Assembly: GCA_034430275.1 (NCBI GenBank)
Contig: DAOUEW010000076.1
Span: forward strand, 1 to 17,268
From: JAUVXJ01 sp034430275
Lineage (GTDB): Bacteria > Chloroflexota > Anaerolineae > UBA7937 > B3-Chlor
Direction of reading: 5' to 3'
Length of the DNA stretch: 17,268 nt
The notes beneath the pieces were generated by a model. The model was not told where the DNA came from, ran no database searches, and worked only from the letters and a program-made list of their open reading frames with translations. The position numbers and the translations under genes are program-made. Positions 1 through 7,157 of the stretch are shown one piece after another (the first letter of the stretch is position 1; each line of letters begins with the position of its first letter).

Positions 1-581
1 CCCGCCTGGTCCCCCCCTACCAGCACCGTCGTCATCCCCAGGTCGCGCCCTGGTTGTAGGTTCCGCAGACGATCGTCAACGAGCAAGCACTCCTCGCCTC
101 GCACCTGAAGCAGTTGGAGCGCCTGACGATAGGCCCTCACGTCGGGCTTGGGTACGTAACCCACAGCCTCGATGTCCAGGATGCGCTCGAAGTGCCTGTC
201 TACTTGCAGCGCCCGCAACACTCGCCAGGCGTGCGCAGCAGTGGCGTTGGTGAAGATGATCTTCTCTGCCTCCAACCCTTCCAACATCTGATCCAATCGT
301 GGATCAGGTTGAAGCACGTCCTCCACAGGCAGATCGTGCACGAATTCGAAGTAGTCGCCCACGTCTATGTCATGGTGCAAGTAAAGACCGCGGCCTGTCG
401 TGCCATACTGTTCGTAATAGCTCCTACGCATTCTGACCACGTCCTCCGGGTCGATGCCCAGCCGCAAGGACATGTACTCGTTGATGCGGTCACTGATGAG
501 GTCCATGATCCCTGTTTCCGTCGGATACATGGTCTCGTCCAGATCGAAAAGCACGTGGTGTATGGAGTTTCTAGTCCTCAA
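1..581 (-). CDS. HAD-superfamily hydrolase, pyrimidine 5'-nucleotidase-like (3' end cut by window edge)
   Basis: About 193 codons are visible and the gene runs off the left edge. All four HAD motifs can be seen. Motif I is FDLDETMYP with Asp13 (nucleophile), Asp15 and Thr17; motif II is IIFTNAT with Thr111; motif III is PKPD with Lys145; motif IV is LLVDD with Asp169/Asp170. The cap inserted after motif I and the family length (about 210-230 residues) fit the HAD-IA variant-3 group, which includes yeast SDT1-type pyrimidine nucleotidases. The likely role is cytosolic phosphate-monoester hydrolysis; the substrate cannot be read from sequence. I chose a TTG start at 581: a stop lies in frame just upstream, and AGAGGTG sits at the right distance before it. 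A GTG nine codons further in (Val10) is the alternative. The gene begins 18 bp after the transporter stop, so it is probably the last visible member of the minus-strand operon. Confidence 0.85.
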   Translation of the reverse strand, partial: MRTRNSIHHVLFDLDETMYPTETGIMDLISDRINEYMSLRLGIDPEDVVRMRRSYYEQYGTTGRGLYLHHDIDVGDYFEFVHDLPVEDVLQPDPRLDQMLEGLEAEKIIFTNATAAHAWRVLRALQVDRHFERILDIEAVGYVPKPDVRAYRQALQLLQVRGEECLLVDDRLRNLQPGRDLGMTTVLVGGDQA

Positions 582-599
582 GACACACCTCTACTGTCG

Positions 600-1502
600 T
601 CATGCCTCCAGAGCCAGTCCTCGCTGGACCCGGCCGCCCTGTAGCGACGCGTAGATGCCGGCCAGGATCAAGCAGCCACCCGCCAACTTGAGCAGCGTTG
701 GCGCCTCCCTTAGCAGAAAGTAGGCGAGAATCGCGGAACCCACGGGCTCTCCCAGAGTGGTAACACCAACCACCGCCGCCGAGAGGTGGCGCAAGGCCCA
801 ATTGAAGGACGAATGGCCGATGATCTGAGGACCCACGGCCAGCAGTACGAACATGGTGTAAGTCTCAGCGGAGTAGCCAGTGAGGGGCTGCCGTGTCACC
901 GCCGACAGCAAGAGCGCCCCCACAGCCGCCATCGAGTATACCACAGTCACGTAGGCCAGCAGCGAAACCTTCGGCCTCAGTCTTCTCCCCGCAATGAAGT
1001 ATCCTCCCGCCATCGCCGCACCCAGAAGAGCCAGGAAGTCTCCCCACAGGGCGCTCCCTCCAAGGTCCAGGTCATTCCAGCCGATGATCAGTCCGCCCGC
1101 GATGGCCAGCAGGATGCCGGCGAACGTCAGCGGCGATAGCTTGTCCTGTAAGAACAGGTGAGATGCCACGCCCGCGAAGAGCGGGTTCGTGGCCACGAAT
1201 ACCACTGAGCTGGCCACCGTGGTGTGATCCAACGAAGCTATCCAGAAGGCGAAGTGCGCCGTCAGAAAGGCGCCCGACACGACCGCCCAGAGGAGATCGC
1301 GGCGGTCCAGCGCTTTGAGCTCCTGACGGCAGCGGACCAGCCCTGCGGGTGCCACGATCAGAGCAGCCAGGGTGAGCCGGTAGGTGGCGGTAACGAGGGA
1401 GGGAGCCTCCGCCAGGCGGATGAAGATGGCGGCGAAAGACACCGCCACGACAGCCACGAGCAACACAGCCGAAAGCCTGACACGTTCCCATGCTCCCATC
1501 AC
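600..1502 (-). CDS. EamA/DMT-superfamily transporter
   Basis: A 300-residue, very hydrophobic protein with about ten predicted membrane segments arranged as two EamA repeats, the normal size and layout of drug/metabolite transporters. The repeats end in similar glycine-rich stretches: FAGILLAIAGGLIIG in the first half and GGCLILAGIYA in the second. The second half carries the typical TTLGEPVGSAILAYFLLRE run. It should sit in the cytoplasmic membrane and move a small organic metabolite; direction and substrate are unknown. Start: GTG at 1502 is followed directly by ATG at 1499. GAGG upstream is better spaced for GTG, but either is possible. Only 3 bp separate the start from the stop of the upstream amidohydrolase, so translation is probably coupled. 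A decayed partial copy of this gene lies at 3330-3436, left by a tandem duplication. Confidence 0.9.
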   Translation of the reverse strand: MMGAWERVRLSAVLLVAVVAVSFAAIFIRLAEAPSLVTATYRLTLAALIVAPAGLVRCRQELKALDRRDLLWAVVSGAFLTAHFAFWIASLDHTTVASSVVFVATNPLFAGVASHLFLQDKLSPLTFAGILLAIAGGLIIGWNDLDLGGSALWGDFLALLGAAMAGGYFIAGRRLRPKVSLLAYVTVVYSMAAVGALLLSAVTRQPLTGYSAETYTMFVLLAVGPQIIGHSSFNWALRHLSAAVVGVTTLGEPVGSAILAYFLLREAPTLLKLAGGCLILAGIYASLQGGRVQRGLALEA

Positions 1503-1505
1503 CGG

Positions 1506-3122
1506 TCAGAGACCCTCTTCTGCGTACACGATGTTGCCGTCGAACACCGTGGCCATCACGCGTGTCTCCAATATCTCCTCTCGTGGTATCTCGAAGACGT
1601 CGTTGGACAGAACCACCACATCGGCCAGCTTCCCCGGAGTGATCGATCCCCTGTCTGCCTCCCAGCCGCTGGCGTAGGCCGCGCCCAGGGTATACGCGTG
1701 CACGGCCTCACCCACAGAGATACGTTGCTCAGGATGCCAACCCCCTTCCGGCTCCCCATTGGCGCGCTGTCTGGTCACCGCTGCGTGAATGCCTACCAAG
1801 GGGTCCATGGACTCCACAGGTGCATCGGAGCCAAAGGCCAAATGCGCCCCCGTATCAAGGAGCGCCCGCCAGGCGTAGGCCAGTTTCGTCCGCTCGCCCC
1901 AGTACTTGTCGGCGATGTACATGTCCTGGGTGGCGTGAATGGGTTGCATCGAGGCGATGATCTGGAGTTCCTTGAAGCGAGATACGTCATCGGCATGCAG
2001 AAGTTGCACATGCTCGATGCGATGCCGCAGTCCCGGCCCCAGCCCTACGCGGCGCACTCTCTCGAAGGCGTCCAAGACACGCCGATTGGCTCTATCGCCG
2101 ATGGCATGCACCGAGCAGGCGATGCCGGCCGAGGACGCCTTGTGGACAACGTCCTCCAGCTCCTGCTGCGTTATGGCCGCTACTCCCCTGTTATCAGGCT
2201 GGCCCAGGAATGGCTCAATCATCTCCGCCGTCTGGGAACCAAGCGTCCCGTCGCAGAAGAGCTTCACGTTGCCCACGCGCAGATAGCTGTCACCAAAGCC
2301 AGTTCTCAGACCGACCTTGATGGCCTCGTCTAGGTTGCCTCGTGAAAGCAGCATGAACACCCGCACCCCGAGGTCATCCCTGCCGATCATCTCCTGGTAG
2401 TCGCTAAGAGAGTGGTCATTTACCGATTGCCAGTCGCCGCAGTCATGGATGCCGGTGATGCCCAGGCTTCGCGCCTCCGCCACGGCGTTTCTCAGCATGG
2501 CGTGGCGCTCTTTGGCGCTGGGGGAAGGGATAGCGTCGCAGACCAGGTGCATGGCCTCTTCTTTGAGGATCCCAGTGGGCTGTCCTGTCTCTGAGTTTCT
2601 CTCGAGCACGCCCCCGGACGGCTCGGGAGTGTCTTCGTCGACTCCAGCTCTACGCAGCGCCTGCGAGTTCACCCAGATGACGTGTCCATCCCTCCTGGTC
2701 AGGACCACTGGGTGCTCTGGTGCCACTCCATCAAGTAGCTGTCTCGAGGCCACGCTGCCGGGGGGCCAGGCGCTGTCGCTCCAACCCGAGCCGCGAATCC
2801 AGGCCCCTGGCTCAGCACGTTGCACGTATTCCTGCACGCGCGCGAGAGTGCCCTCCAAGGTCAGTTGTCCCTCCAACGACAGACTGGAGGCCTGCAAGGC
2901 GTAAACCAGGAAATGCAGGTGGCAATCGGTGAAGGCCGGCAAGACGGCCTTGCCCTGCAAATCTACGACGCGCCACTCTCCCGCAGCCGCCAGGCCCCTC
3001 AAGTCCTCGTTTGTCCCCACGGCCTCAATCCGTGAGCCCTTTGCGGCCAGCGCCTGGGCGCGAGGCTGAGAGGAGTCCATAGTGTAGATAGTACCATTCA
3101 GCAGGAGCAGTCCATTGTCCAT
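1506..3122 (-). CDS. YtcJ-like metal-dependent amidohydrolase (amidohydrolase 3 family), copy 1
   Basis: A 538-residue protein of full family length. It shows a small N-terminal beta-sandwich piece, then LPAFTDCHLH with His68 and His70 as metal ligands, the conserved VKLFCDGTLGSQTA block (287-300), CSVHAIGDRAN with His339, RHRIEHVQ with His371, and AFGSDAPVESMDP with Asp433 as the usual catalytic/metal Asp. The C-terminus returns to the sandwich (GKLADVVVLS, ending in a DGNIVY strand). The family includes N-substituted formamide deformylase (NfdA) and many uncharacterised YtcJ proteins; the substrate here is unknown, probably an amide, formamide or cyclic imide. No signal peptide is seen, so it is likely cytosolic. 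The ATG at 3122 has GGAG eight bases upstream. It is a tandem paralogue of the gene at 3443-5044: residues ~388-484 are nearly identical between the two, while the N-terminal half is much more diverged. Confidence 0.92.
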   Translation of the reverse strand: MDNGLLLLNGTIYTMDSSQPRAQALAAKGSRIEAVGTNEDLRGLAAAGEWRVVDLQGKAVLPAFTDCHLHFLVYALQASSLSLEGQLTLEGTLARVQEYVQRAEPGAWIRGSGWSDSAWPPGSVASRQLLDGVAPEHPVVLTRRDGHVIWVNSQALRRAGVDEDTPEPSGGVLERNSETGQPTGILKEEAMHLVCDAIPSPSAKERHAMLRNAVAEARSLGITGIHDCGDWQSVNDHSLSDYQEMIGRDDLGVRVFMLLSRGNLDEAIKVGLRTGFGDSYLRVGNVKLFCDGTLGSQTAEMIEPFLGQPDNRGVAAITQQELEDVVHKASSAGIACSVHAIGDRANRRVLDAFERVRRVGLGPGLRHRIEHVQLLHADDVSRFKELQIIASMQPIHATQDMYIADKYWGERTKLAYAWRALLDTGAHLAFGSDAPVESMDPLVGIHAAVTRQRANGEPEGGWHPEQRISVGEAVHAYTLGAAYASGWEADRGSITPGKLADVVVLSNDVFEIPREEILETRVMATVFDGNIVYAEEGL

Positions 3123-3218
3123 TCAGCTATCTCCATGGGGATGGTTCGATTCTCTTCGTGTGCGCATGCAGTCCACGTTCATCATTGTCCACCTTGTCGG
3201 GATATTCAGCGGTCGCCC

Positions 3219-3329
3219 CTATCGGAGGAGCAGACCTCTGCTTCTCAGCTCCGCAAGCAACTCCCTCGCCGCGCTGGTGGCACGGCCAGGAACGGTCTTC
3301 CCTGATTCTCGCTCTGGACCGGCGCTGGT
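3219..3329 (-). pseudogene. Fossil of the ETF beta-subunit gene 3' end
   Basis: Read leftward, this stretch translates to 36 residues and a TAG stop (3219-3221) that clearly resemble the last 37 residues of the ETF beta gene at 5145-5933. The fossil has TS-AGPERESGK followed by ARELLAELRSRGLLLR; the intact gene has TSYAAPERERGR followed by AGELLQELKARGLLQS. DNA similarity is also visible, for example TCTCGCTC..GG near 3309 against 5231. It is joined in frame to the transporter fossil at about 3324-3331, where both parental sequences share ACCA. The spacing from this stop to the next start codon (96 bp) is close to that between the real etfB stop and amidohydrolase copy 2 (100 bp). It has no start codon and is almost certainly non-functional. 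Confidence 0.85.
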
Positions 3330-3436
3330 GTGATCCAGCGATGCTATCCAGAAGGCGACGTGCAGTGTCAGAAGAGCCCCCGACACGAATGCCCAGAGGA
3401 GATCGCGCAGAGCTTGACACGATTCCTGACTGTCAT
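3330..3436 (-). pseudogene. Fossil of the EamA transporter gene 5' part, internally deleted
   Basis: The stretch aligns with two separated parts of the intact transporter gene. Bases 3409-3436 match its start region (about 1471-1499). Bases 3330-3407 match 1224-1301, which encode RRDLLWAVVSGAFLTAHF and the following FWIASLDHT; the fossil reads RDLLWAFVSGALLTLHVAF, then WIASLDHT. By hand, about 70 of 81 bases agree across 3327-3407. About 170 bp corresponding to 1302-1470 are missing, which shifts the frame. The original ribosome-binding context and ATG (3436) survive, but the reading frame now stops after 22 codons (3368-3370). It follows the stop of amidohydrolase copy 2 at the same short spacing as the intact pair, showing that this was once an amidohydrolase-transporter pair. 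Confidence 0.88.
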
Positions 3437-3442
3437 GATCGG

Positions 3443-5044
3443 TCAGAGATCCTCTTCTCTATAAACGATGTCACCGTCGAACACCGTGGCCATCACGCGT
3501 GTCTCTAGTATCCCCTCTGGTCGTATCTCGAAGATATCCTTGGACAGAACGACCAAGTCGGCCAGCTTTCCTGGACTGATCGATCCTCGCTCCCCCTCCG
3601 AGCTACAGGCGTAGGCCGCGCCCAGGGTATACGCGTGCACGGCCTCTCCCACGGAGAGACGTTGCTCAGGACGCCAACCCCCTTCCGGCTCCCCATTGAC
3701 GCGCTGTCTGGTCACCGCTGCGTGAATGCCCGCCAGGGGGTCCATGGACTCCACGGGTGCATCGGAGCCGAAGGCCAAACGTGCCCCGGTATCGAGCAGA
3801 GCCCGCCAGGCGTAGGCTAGTTTCGTCCGCTCGCCCCAGTACTTGTCGGCGATGTAGATGTCCTGGGTAGCGTGGATCGGCTGCATGGAAGCGATGACGT
3901 CCAGTTCCCTGAACCGTGGCAGGTCCGGCGCGGCCAGCAACTGGGCATGCTCGACGCGATGGCGCAGGCTTCTGCCCCTCCCGCTGCGGCGCTGCTTCTC
4001 GAAAGCATCGAGGACCCGGCGGTTCGCTTTGTCCCCGATGGCGTGCACGGAGCAGGCCAGGCCAGCCGCCCCCGCGCGTAGGACAGCGTCCTCGAGGTCC
4101 TCCTGGGTGATGGCGGCCACACCCCTGTTCTCGCCCTGGCCCGCGTAAGGCTCCAACATCTCCCCGGTCTGTGAGCCAAGGCCACCGTCGGAGAAGATCT
4201 TCACGTTGCCAAGTCGCAGGTGTTCGTCGCCGAAGCCGCTCCTCAGGCCCAGCTTGATCGCTTCATCGAGGTTGTTGCTGGGAATCATGATGAAGACTCG
4301 CAGACCGAGTTCTCCTCTCGCCAGCATCTCCTGGTAGTCGCTCAAGGACGCGCTTCCATCGCAGTCGTGGACCCCTGTCAGGCCCAAGCGCTGGGCATCG
4401 GCAATGGCGGCCTGGAGGGCTTCTTGTCTCGCCTGTGGATCTGGTGCCGGGACCACATCGGAGACGAGAGACAGAGCCTCTTCCTTGAGAATACCTGTAG
4501 GCTCACCGGTCGCCTGGTCTCTCTCCAGCACGCCGCCCTGTGGGTCGGGCGTATCTCTGCTCACCCCGGCCTCACGCAGTGCGAGGGAGTTCACCCAGAT
4601 CACGTGCCCGTCCTTCTTGGTCAGCACTACCGGATGCTCTGGAGCGATCTCGTCCAGCAGTTGCCTGGAGGGTACTTCGTTCTCTCCCCAGGTGTTGTCA
4701 CTCCAGCCCCAGCCACGCACCCAAAGGCCAGGCTTGGCCTGCTTCATGTAGGAGGCAAGGGAGGACAACGTCTGCTCCATGGTGAACTCTTCTCGCAGAG
4801 GGACTCCGGAGGCTTTCGAAGCATAATGCTGCAAGTGCAAATGGCAGTCTGAGAACGCTGGCAGCACCGTTCTGCCATGCAGATCGACTACCTGCCACTG
4901 ACCGTGCGATGTCAATCCACGCAACTCGTCGTCGGCGCCCACAGCGAGGATCCGGTTGCCCCTGACGGCCACAGCCTGGGCGCGCGGCAGAGACCCGTCC
5001 ATGGTGTAGACGTGGCCATTCAAGAATAGTAGTCCGTCAGGCAT
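3443..5044 (-). CDS. YtcJ-like metal-dependent amidohydrolase (amidohydrolase 3 family), copy 2
   Basis: A 533-residue paralogue of the gene at 1506-3122 with every key motif intact: LPAFSDCHLH with His68/His70, VKIFSDGGLGSQTG (281-294), CSVHAIGDKAN with His334, RHRVEHAQ with His366 and AFGSDAPVESMDP with Asp428. It therefore looks active, not a decaying duplicate. Differences from copy 1 are concentrated upstream of about residue 383, including the region after HLH and the stretch around residues 72-125 that may shape the substrate pocket; the two enzymes may differ in specificity (inference). The ATG at 5044 has AAGGAG seven bases before it. It follows etfB by 100 bp with no terminator visible, so it is probably co-transcribed. 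Its 3' neighbour is the transporter fossil rather than a working transporter. Confidence 0.92.
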   Translation of the reverse strand: MPDGLLFLNGHVYTMDGSLPRAQAVAVRGNRILAVGADDELRGLTSHGQWQVVDLHGRTVLPAFSDCHLHLQHYASKASGVPLREEFTMEQTLSSLASYMKQAKPGLWVRGWGWSDNTWGENEVPSRQLLDEIAPEHPVVLTKKDGHVIWVNSLALREAGVSRDTPDPQGGVLERDQATGEPTGILKEEALSLVSDVVPAPDPQARQEALQAAIADAQRLGLTGVHDCDGSASLSDYQEMLARGELGLRVFIMIPSNNLDEAIKLGLRSGFGDEHLRLGNVKIFSDGGLGSQTGEMLEPYAGQGENRGVAAITQEDLEDAVLRAGAAGLACSVHAIGDKANRRVLDAFEKQRRSGRGRSLRHRVEHAQLLAAPDLPRFRELDVIASMQPIHATQDIYIADKYWGERTKLAYAWRALLDTGARLAFGSDAPVESMDPLAGIHAAVTRQRVNGEPEGGWRPEQRLSVGEAVHAYTLGAAYACSSEGERGSISPGKLADLVVLSKDIFEIRPEGILETRVMATVFDGDIVYREEDL

Positions 5045-5144
5045 AGAGAGTCTCCTTGCTCCAGTGAAGCCTCTTCACCCCTCGACCACCACGATCGCCG
5101 TGGGTGTTCGTCGGTCCAAGGTCGGCGATACGTTCTTCCATCCG

Positions 5145-5933
5145 CTATGACTGGAGCAGCCCTCTGGCCTTCAGTTCCTGGAGTAGCTCCCCCGCGGTCT
5201 GCTCCGGCTCGCCGGTGAGAAGCCTGCCTCGCTCTCGCTCGGGAGCGGCGTAGCTGGTCTTCACTTCGGTACGAGTTCTTTCCGCTATGGCCTCGGGCGT
5301 CAAACCCAGATCCTCGGCCCGCCAAAGAGTCACGATCCTCTCCTCGTAAGCAGCGATCGACCCCGACAGGCTTGGGTGGCGGGGTTTGTTCGCTCCTTGA
5401 TCCACCGAGACGACTGCGGGAAGTGGGGCCTCCCACGTCGCGTAGCCCGAGGAGAGCCTTCGCCGGGCGGTCACTTTGCCATCGGCAACCTGGAGCCCGC
5501 TGGCTCTCAGGATCTGGGGTAGGCCCAGATATTGGGCCAACCGTGGGGCGAACTCACCTGTGCCCTCCCCGGTGGATCTGTGACCGGTGAGGATCAAGTC
5601 ATAGTCGCCTATCTTGTTGATGGCCTCTCCTACGATCATCACCGCTGCCGAGGCGTCCACAGAGGAGAAGGCCTCGTCAGCCAGAAGCACCGTGTCGTCC
5701 ACGCCCATGGCCAGGGCCTCTCGGAGCATATCCTCGGCCTCGGCAGGTCCCATGGTCACAGCCACGACCTGCGCGCTCGCGTCTGCCTTGAGGGCCAACG
5801 CTTCCTCGAGCGGGTACCTGTCCGCCGGATTCATGATCAGTGCCGCTTCCCGGGTATCCAGAATTCCCCGCGAACGGCTCACGCGCACGGTCGCCAGATC
5901 GTAGACCTGCTTGATGGGCACGATCACCTTCAT
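5145..5933 (-). CDS. etfB: Electron transfer flavoprotein, beta subunit
   Basis: A 262-residue protein of normal ETF beta size. It opens MKVIVPIKQV, followed by ALIMNPADRYPLEEAL, typical of the family. The ETF beta signature is at 118-140, where HRSTGEGTGEFAPRLAQYLG corresponds to the usual DGDTGQVGPxLAExLG; it is clearly recognisable though not canonical. The C-terminal segment NKPRHPSLSGSIAA corresponds to the loop before the dehydrogenase-recognition region. The protein should accept electrons from acyl-CoA dehydrogenases as a heterodimer with ETF alpha and pass them to the quinone pool through ETF-quinone oxidoreductase. Start: ATG at 5933 has AGGAGG seven bases upstream; a TTG one codon earlier is a poor alternative. 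It lies 14 bp after the acyl-CoA dehydrogenase gene. No ETF alpha gene follows, which is unusual. The last ~37 codons were copied into the fossil at 3219-3329. Confidence 0.92.
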   Translation of the reverse strand: MKVIVPIKQVYDLATVRVSRSRGILDTREAALIMNPADRYPLEEALALKADASAQVVAVTMGPAEAEDMLREALAMGVDDTVLLADEAFSSVDASAAVMIVGEAINKIGDYDLILTGHRSTGEGTGEFAPRLAQYLGLPQILRASGLQVADGKVTARRRLSSGYATWEAPLPAVVSVDQGANKPRHPSLSGSIAAYEERIVTLWRAEDLGLTPEAIAERTRTEVKTSYAAPERERGRLLTGEPEQTAGELLQELKARGLLQS

Positions 5934-5947
5934 CAAAGTTCCTCCTC

Positions 5948-7114
5948 CTAGGGCTCGACGCGCACTCCCAGGTTGCGGAAGGCCTCCATGGCGATGACGA
6001 CACGCTGTATCTCGTTGGTGCCTTCGAAGATCTCGGTGATACGCGCGTCGCGATACATCTGCTCCATCGGATAGTCTCTCATGTAGCCCAGTGCGCCGTG
6101 GATCTGTACTCCTCTGTCCACTGCGCGGGCAAGGACCTCCGATCCAAAGAGCTTGCAGATTCCACCCAACTGCCGGTATGGGCGGCCGGAATCAGCGAGC
6201 CAGGCGACGCGATAAACCAGCGACCGCAGCGCCTCCATCTCTGTGATGATGTCAGCGATCATGAACTGGATAGCCTGCTTCTGTGCGATGGGGACGCCGA
6301 ACTGCTCGCGATACTTGGCGTACTCCAGGCAGACGTTGAGCACCCCTTGCGCACCGCCCAGGCAACCTGCGCCCAGCCCGTGACGACCGTGATCGAGGGT
6401 ACGCATCGCGGTGAGAAAGCCCATGCCCACCTGCCCGATGACGTTCTGTGCGGGAACACGGCACCCATCGAAGACCAACTCCGCCGTCGACGAGCCAACG
6501 ATGCCCATCTTCTCGTCCATGGTGCCCAGAGAGAACCCTGGGAAGCCCTTCTCCACCACGAAGGCGGTATGCCCACCCCGATAGCCTAACGCCTTGTCGG
6601 TGACGGCAAACACGCTGAAGATCTCTGCGTCGCCACCATTGGTGATCCAGATCTTGGACCCATCCAGGATGAAGCTGTCGCCCTCTCGCACGGCCGCCAG
6701 AGAGATGGAAGCAGCATCTGATCCAGCGTTGGGCTCCGTCAAGGCATAGGCAGCGATCTGCTCCCCCCGGCAGAGGGGCGGGAGGTACTTCTGCTTCAGT
6801 CTCTCACTGCCGTCGAGGTATATGGCCGTGGTCCCGATGCTCGTGTGCGCCCCCACCAGCACAGCCACCGAGGGGTTGCCCTGCATCAGCTCCTCCATGA
6901 GGATGCAGTACCCGATCTCTCCAGCTCCAGCGCCGCCATACTCGGTTGGGAAGGGCACGCCGAAGAAGCCCAGATCCGCCATTTCCTGGCGTAGGTCGAG
7001 CGGTATGGCATGGGTCTCTTCTATCTCTGCGGTCCTGGGCGCGATGACCTGCTGTGCATAGTCCCGCACTGCGCGCCGAAGCAAGTCATGCTTCTTCTCG
7101 AAAATGAAGTCCAT
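5948..7114 (-). CDS. Acyl-CoA dehydrogenase
   Basis: A 388-residue FAD enzyme of standard length for the short/medium-chain acyl-CoA dehydrogenase family. Visible features are the helical N-terminal domain, the flavin/substrate motif YALTEPNAGSDAA (123-135), KIWITNGG (154-161), the mid-domain strand block and the C-terminal helical domain with QIHGALGYMRDYPMEQMYRD and ITEIFEGTNEIQR. Glu364 in IFEGT aligns with the catalytic base of MCAD-type enzymes. It catalyses alpha,beta-dehydrogenation of an acyl-CoA and hands electrons to ETF; the chain type (straight, branched, aryl-linked) cannot be decided. Start: ATG at 7114 preceded by GGGGAGGGGAAGC. An upstream in-frame codon at 7135 is less likely because the added residues do not fit the family N-terminus. 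It is followed after 14 bp by etfB and preceded by a small lipoprotein gene at 43 bp. Confidence 0.95.
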   Translation of the reverse strand: MDFIFEKKHDLLRRAVRDYAQQVIAPRTAEIEETHAIPLDLRQEMADLGFFGVPFPTEYGGAGAGEIGYCILMEELMQGNPSVAVLVGAHTSIGTTAIYLDGSERLKQKYLPPLCRGEQIAAYALTEPNAGSDAASISLAAVREGDSFILDGSKIWITNGGDAEIFSVFAVTDKALGYRGGHTAFVVEKGFPGFSLGTMDEKMGIVGSSTAELVFDGCRVPAQNVIGQVGMGFLTAMRTLDHGRHGLGAGCLGGAQGVLNVCLEYAKYREQFGVPIAQKQAIQFMIADIITEMEALRSLVYRVAWLADSGRPYRQLGGICKLFGSEVLARAVDRGVQIHGALGYMRDYPMEQMYRDARITEIFEGTNEIQRVVIAMEAFRNLGVRVEP

Positions 7115-7157
7115 GCTTCCCCTCCCCCACGCCAAGTTGCAGAACGTAGGACGTCAG

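Larger units (their letters stand above)
1220..3329 (-). repeat. Tandem duplication unit, downstream copy (etfB-tail fossil, amidohydrolase copy 1, start of transporter)
   Basis: About 2.1 kb. It begins (in transcription order) at the fossil junction near 3329 with the ETF beta tail, continues through amidohydrolase copy 1, and ends where the other copy's transporter piece breaks off, at the ACCA shared by both parents (about 1220-1223). Gene content and order match the unit at 3330-5258. The transporter gene continues beyond the unit and is intact here. Confidence 0.8.
3330..5258 (-). repeat. Tandem duplication unit, upstream copy (true etfB tail, amidohydrolase copy 2, transporter fossil)
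   Basis: About 1.93 kb, running from the codons of the real ETF beta C-terminus that match the fossil (TSYAAPERE, about 5258) to the junction near 3330. It is shorter than the other unit by about 180 bp. Most of this is explained by the ~170-bp deletion inside the transporter fossil and the five codons fewer in the amidohydrolase. Confidence 0.8.

Noticed and set aside
1224..2333. A 369-codon open frame on the plus strand
   Set aside because: It lies fully antisense to the transporter and amidohydrolase copy 1, has no family resemblance and is rich in His/Arg/Gly as expected for a shadow frame in GC-rich DNA.
3127..3420. A 97-codon minus-strand open frame in the gap between the amidohydrolases
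   Set aside because: It is in a different frame from the transporter/etfB fossil and its translation (Ser/Arg-rich) matches nothing; the fossil explains the DNA better.
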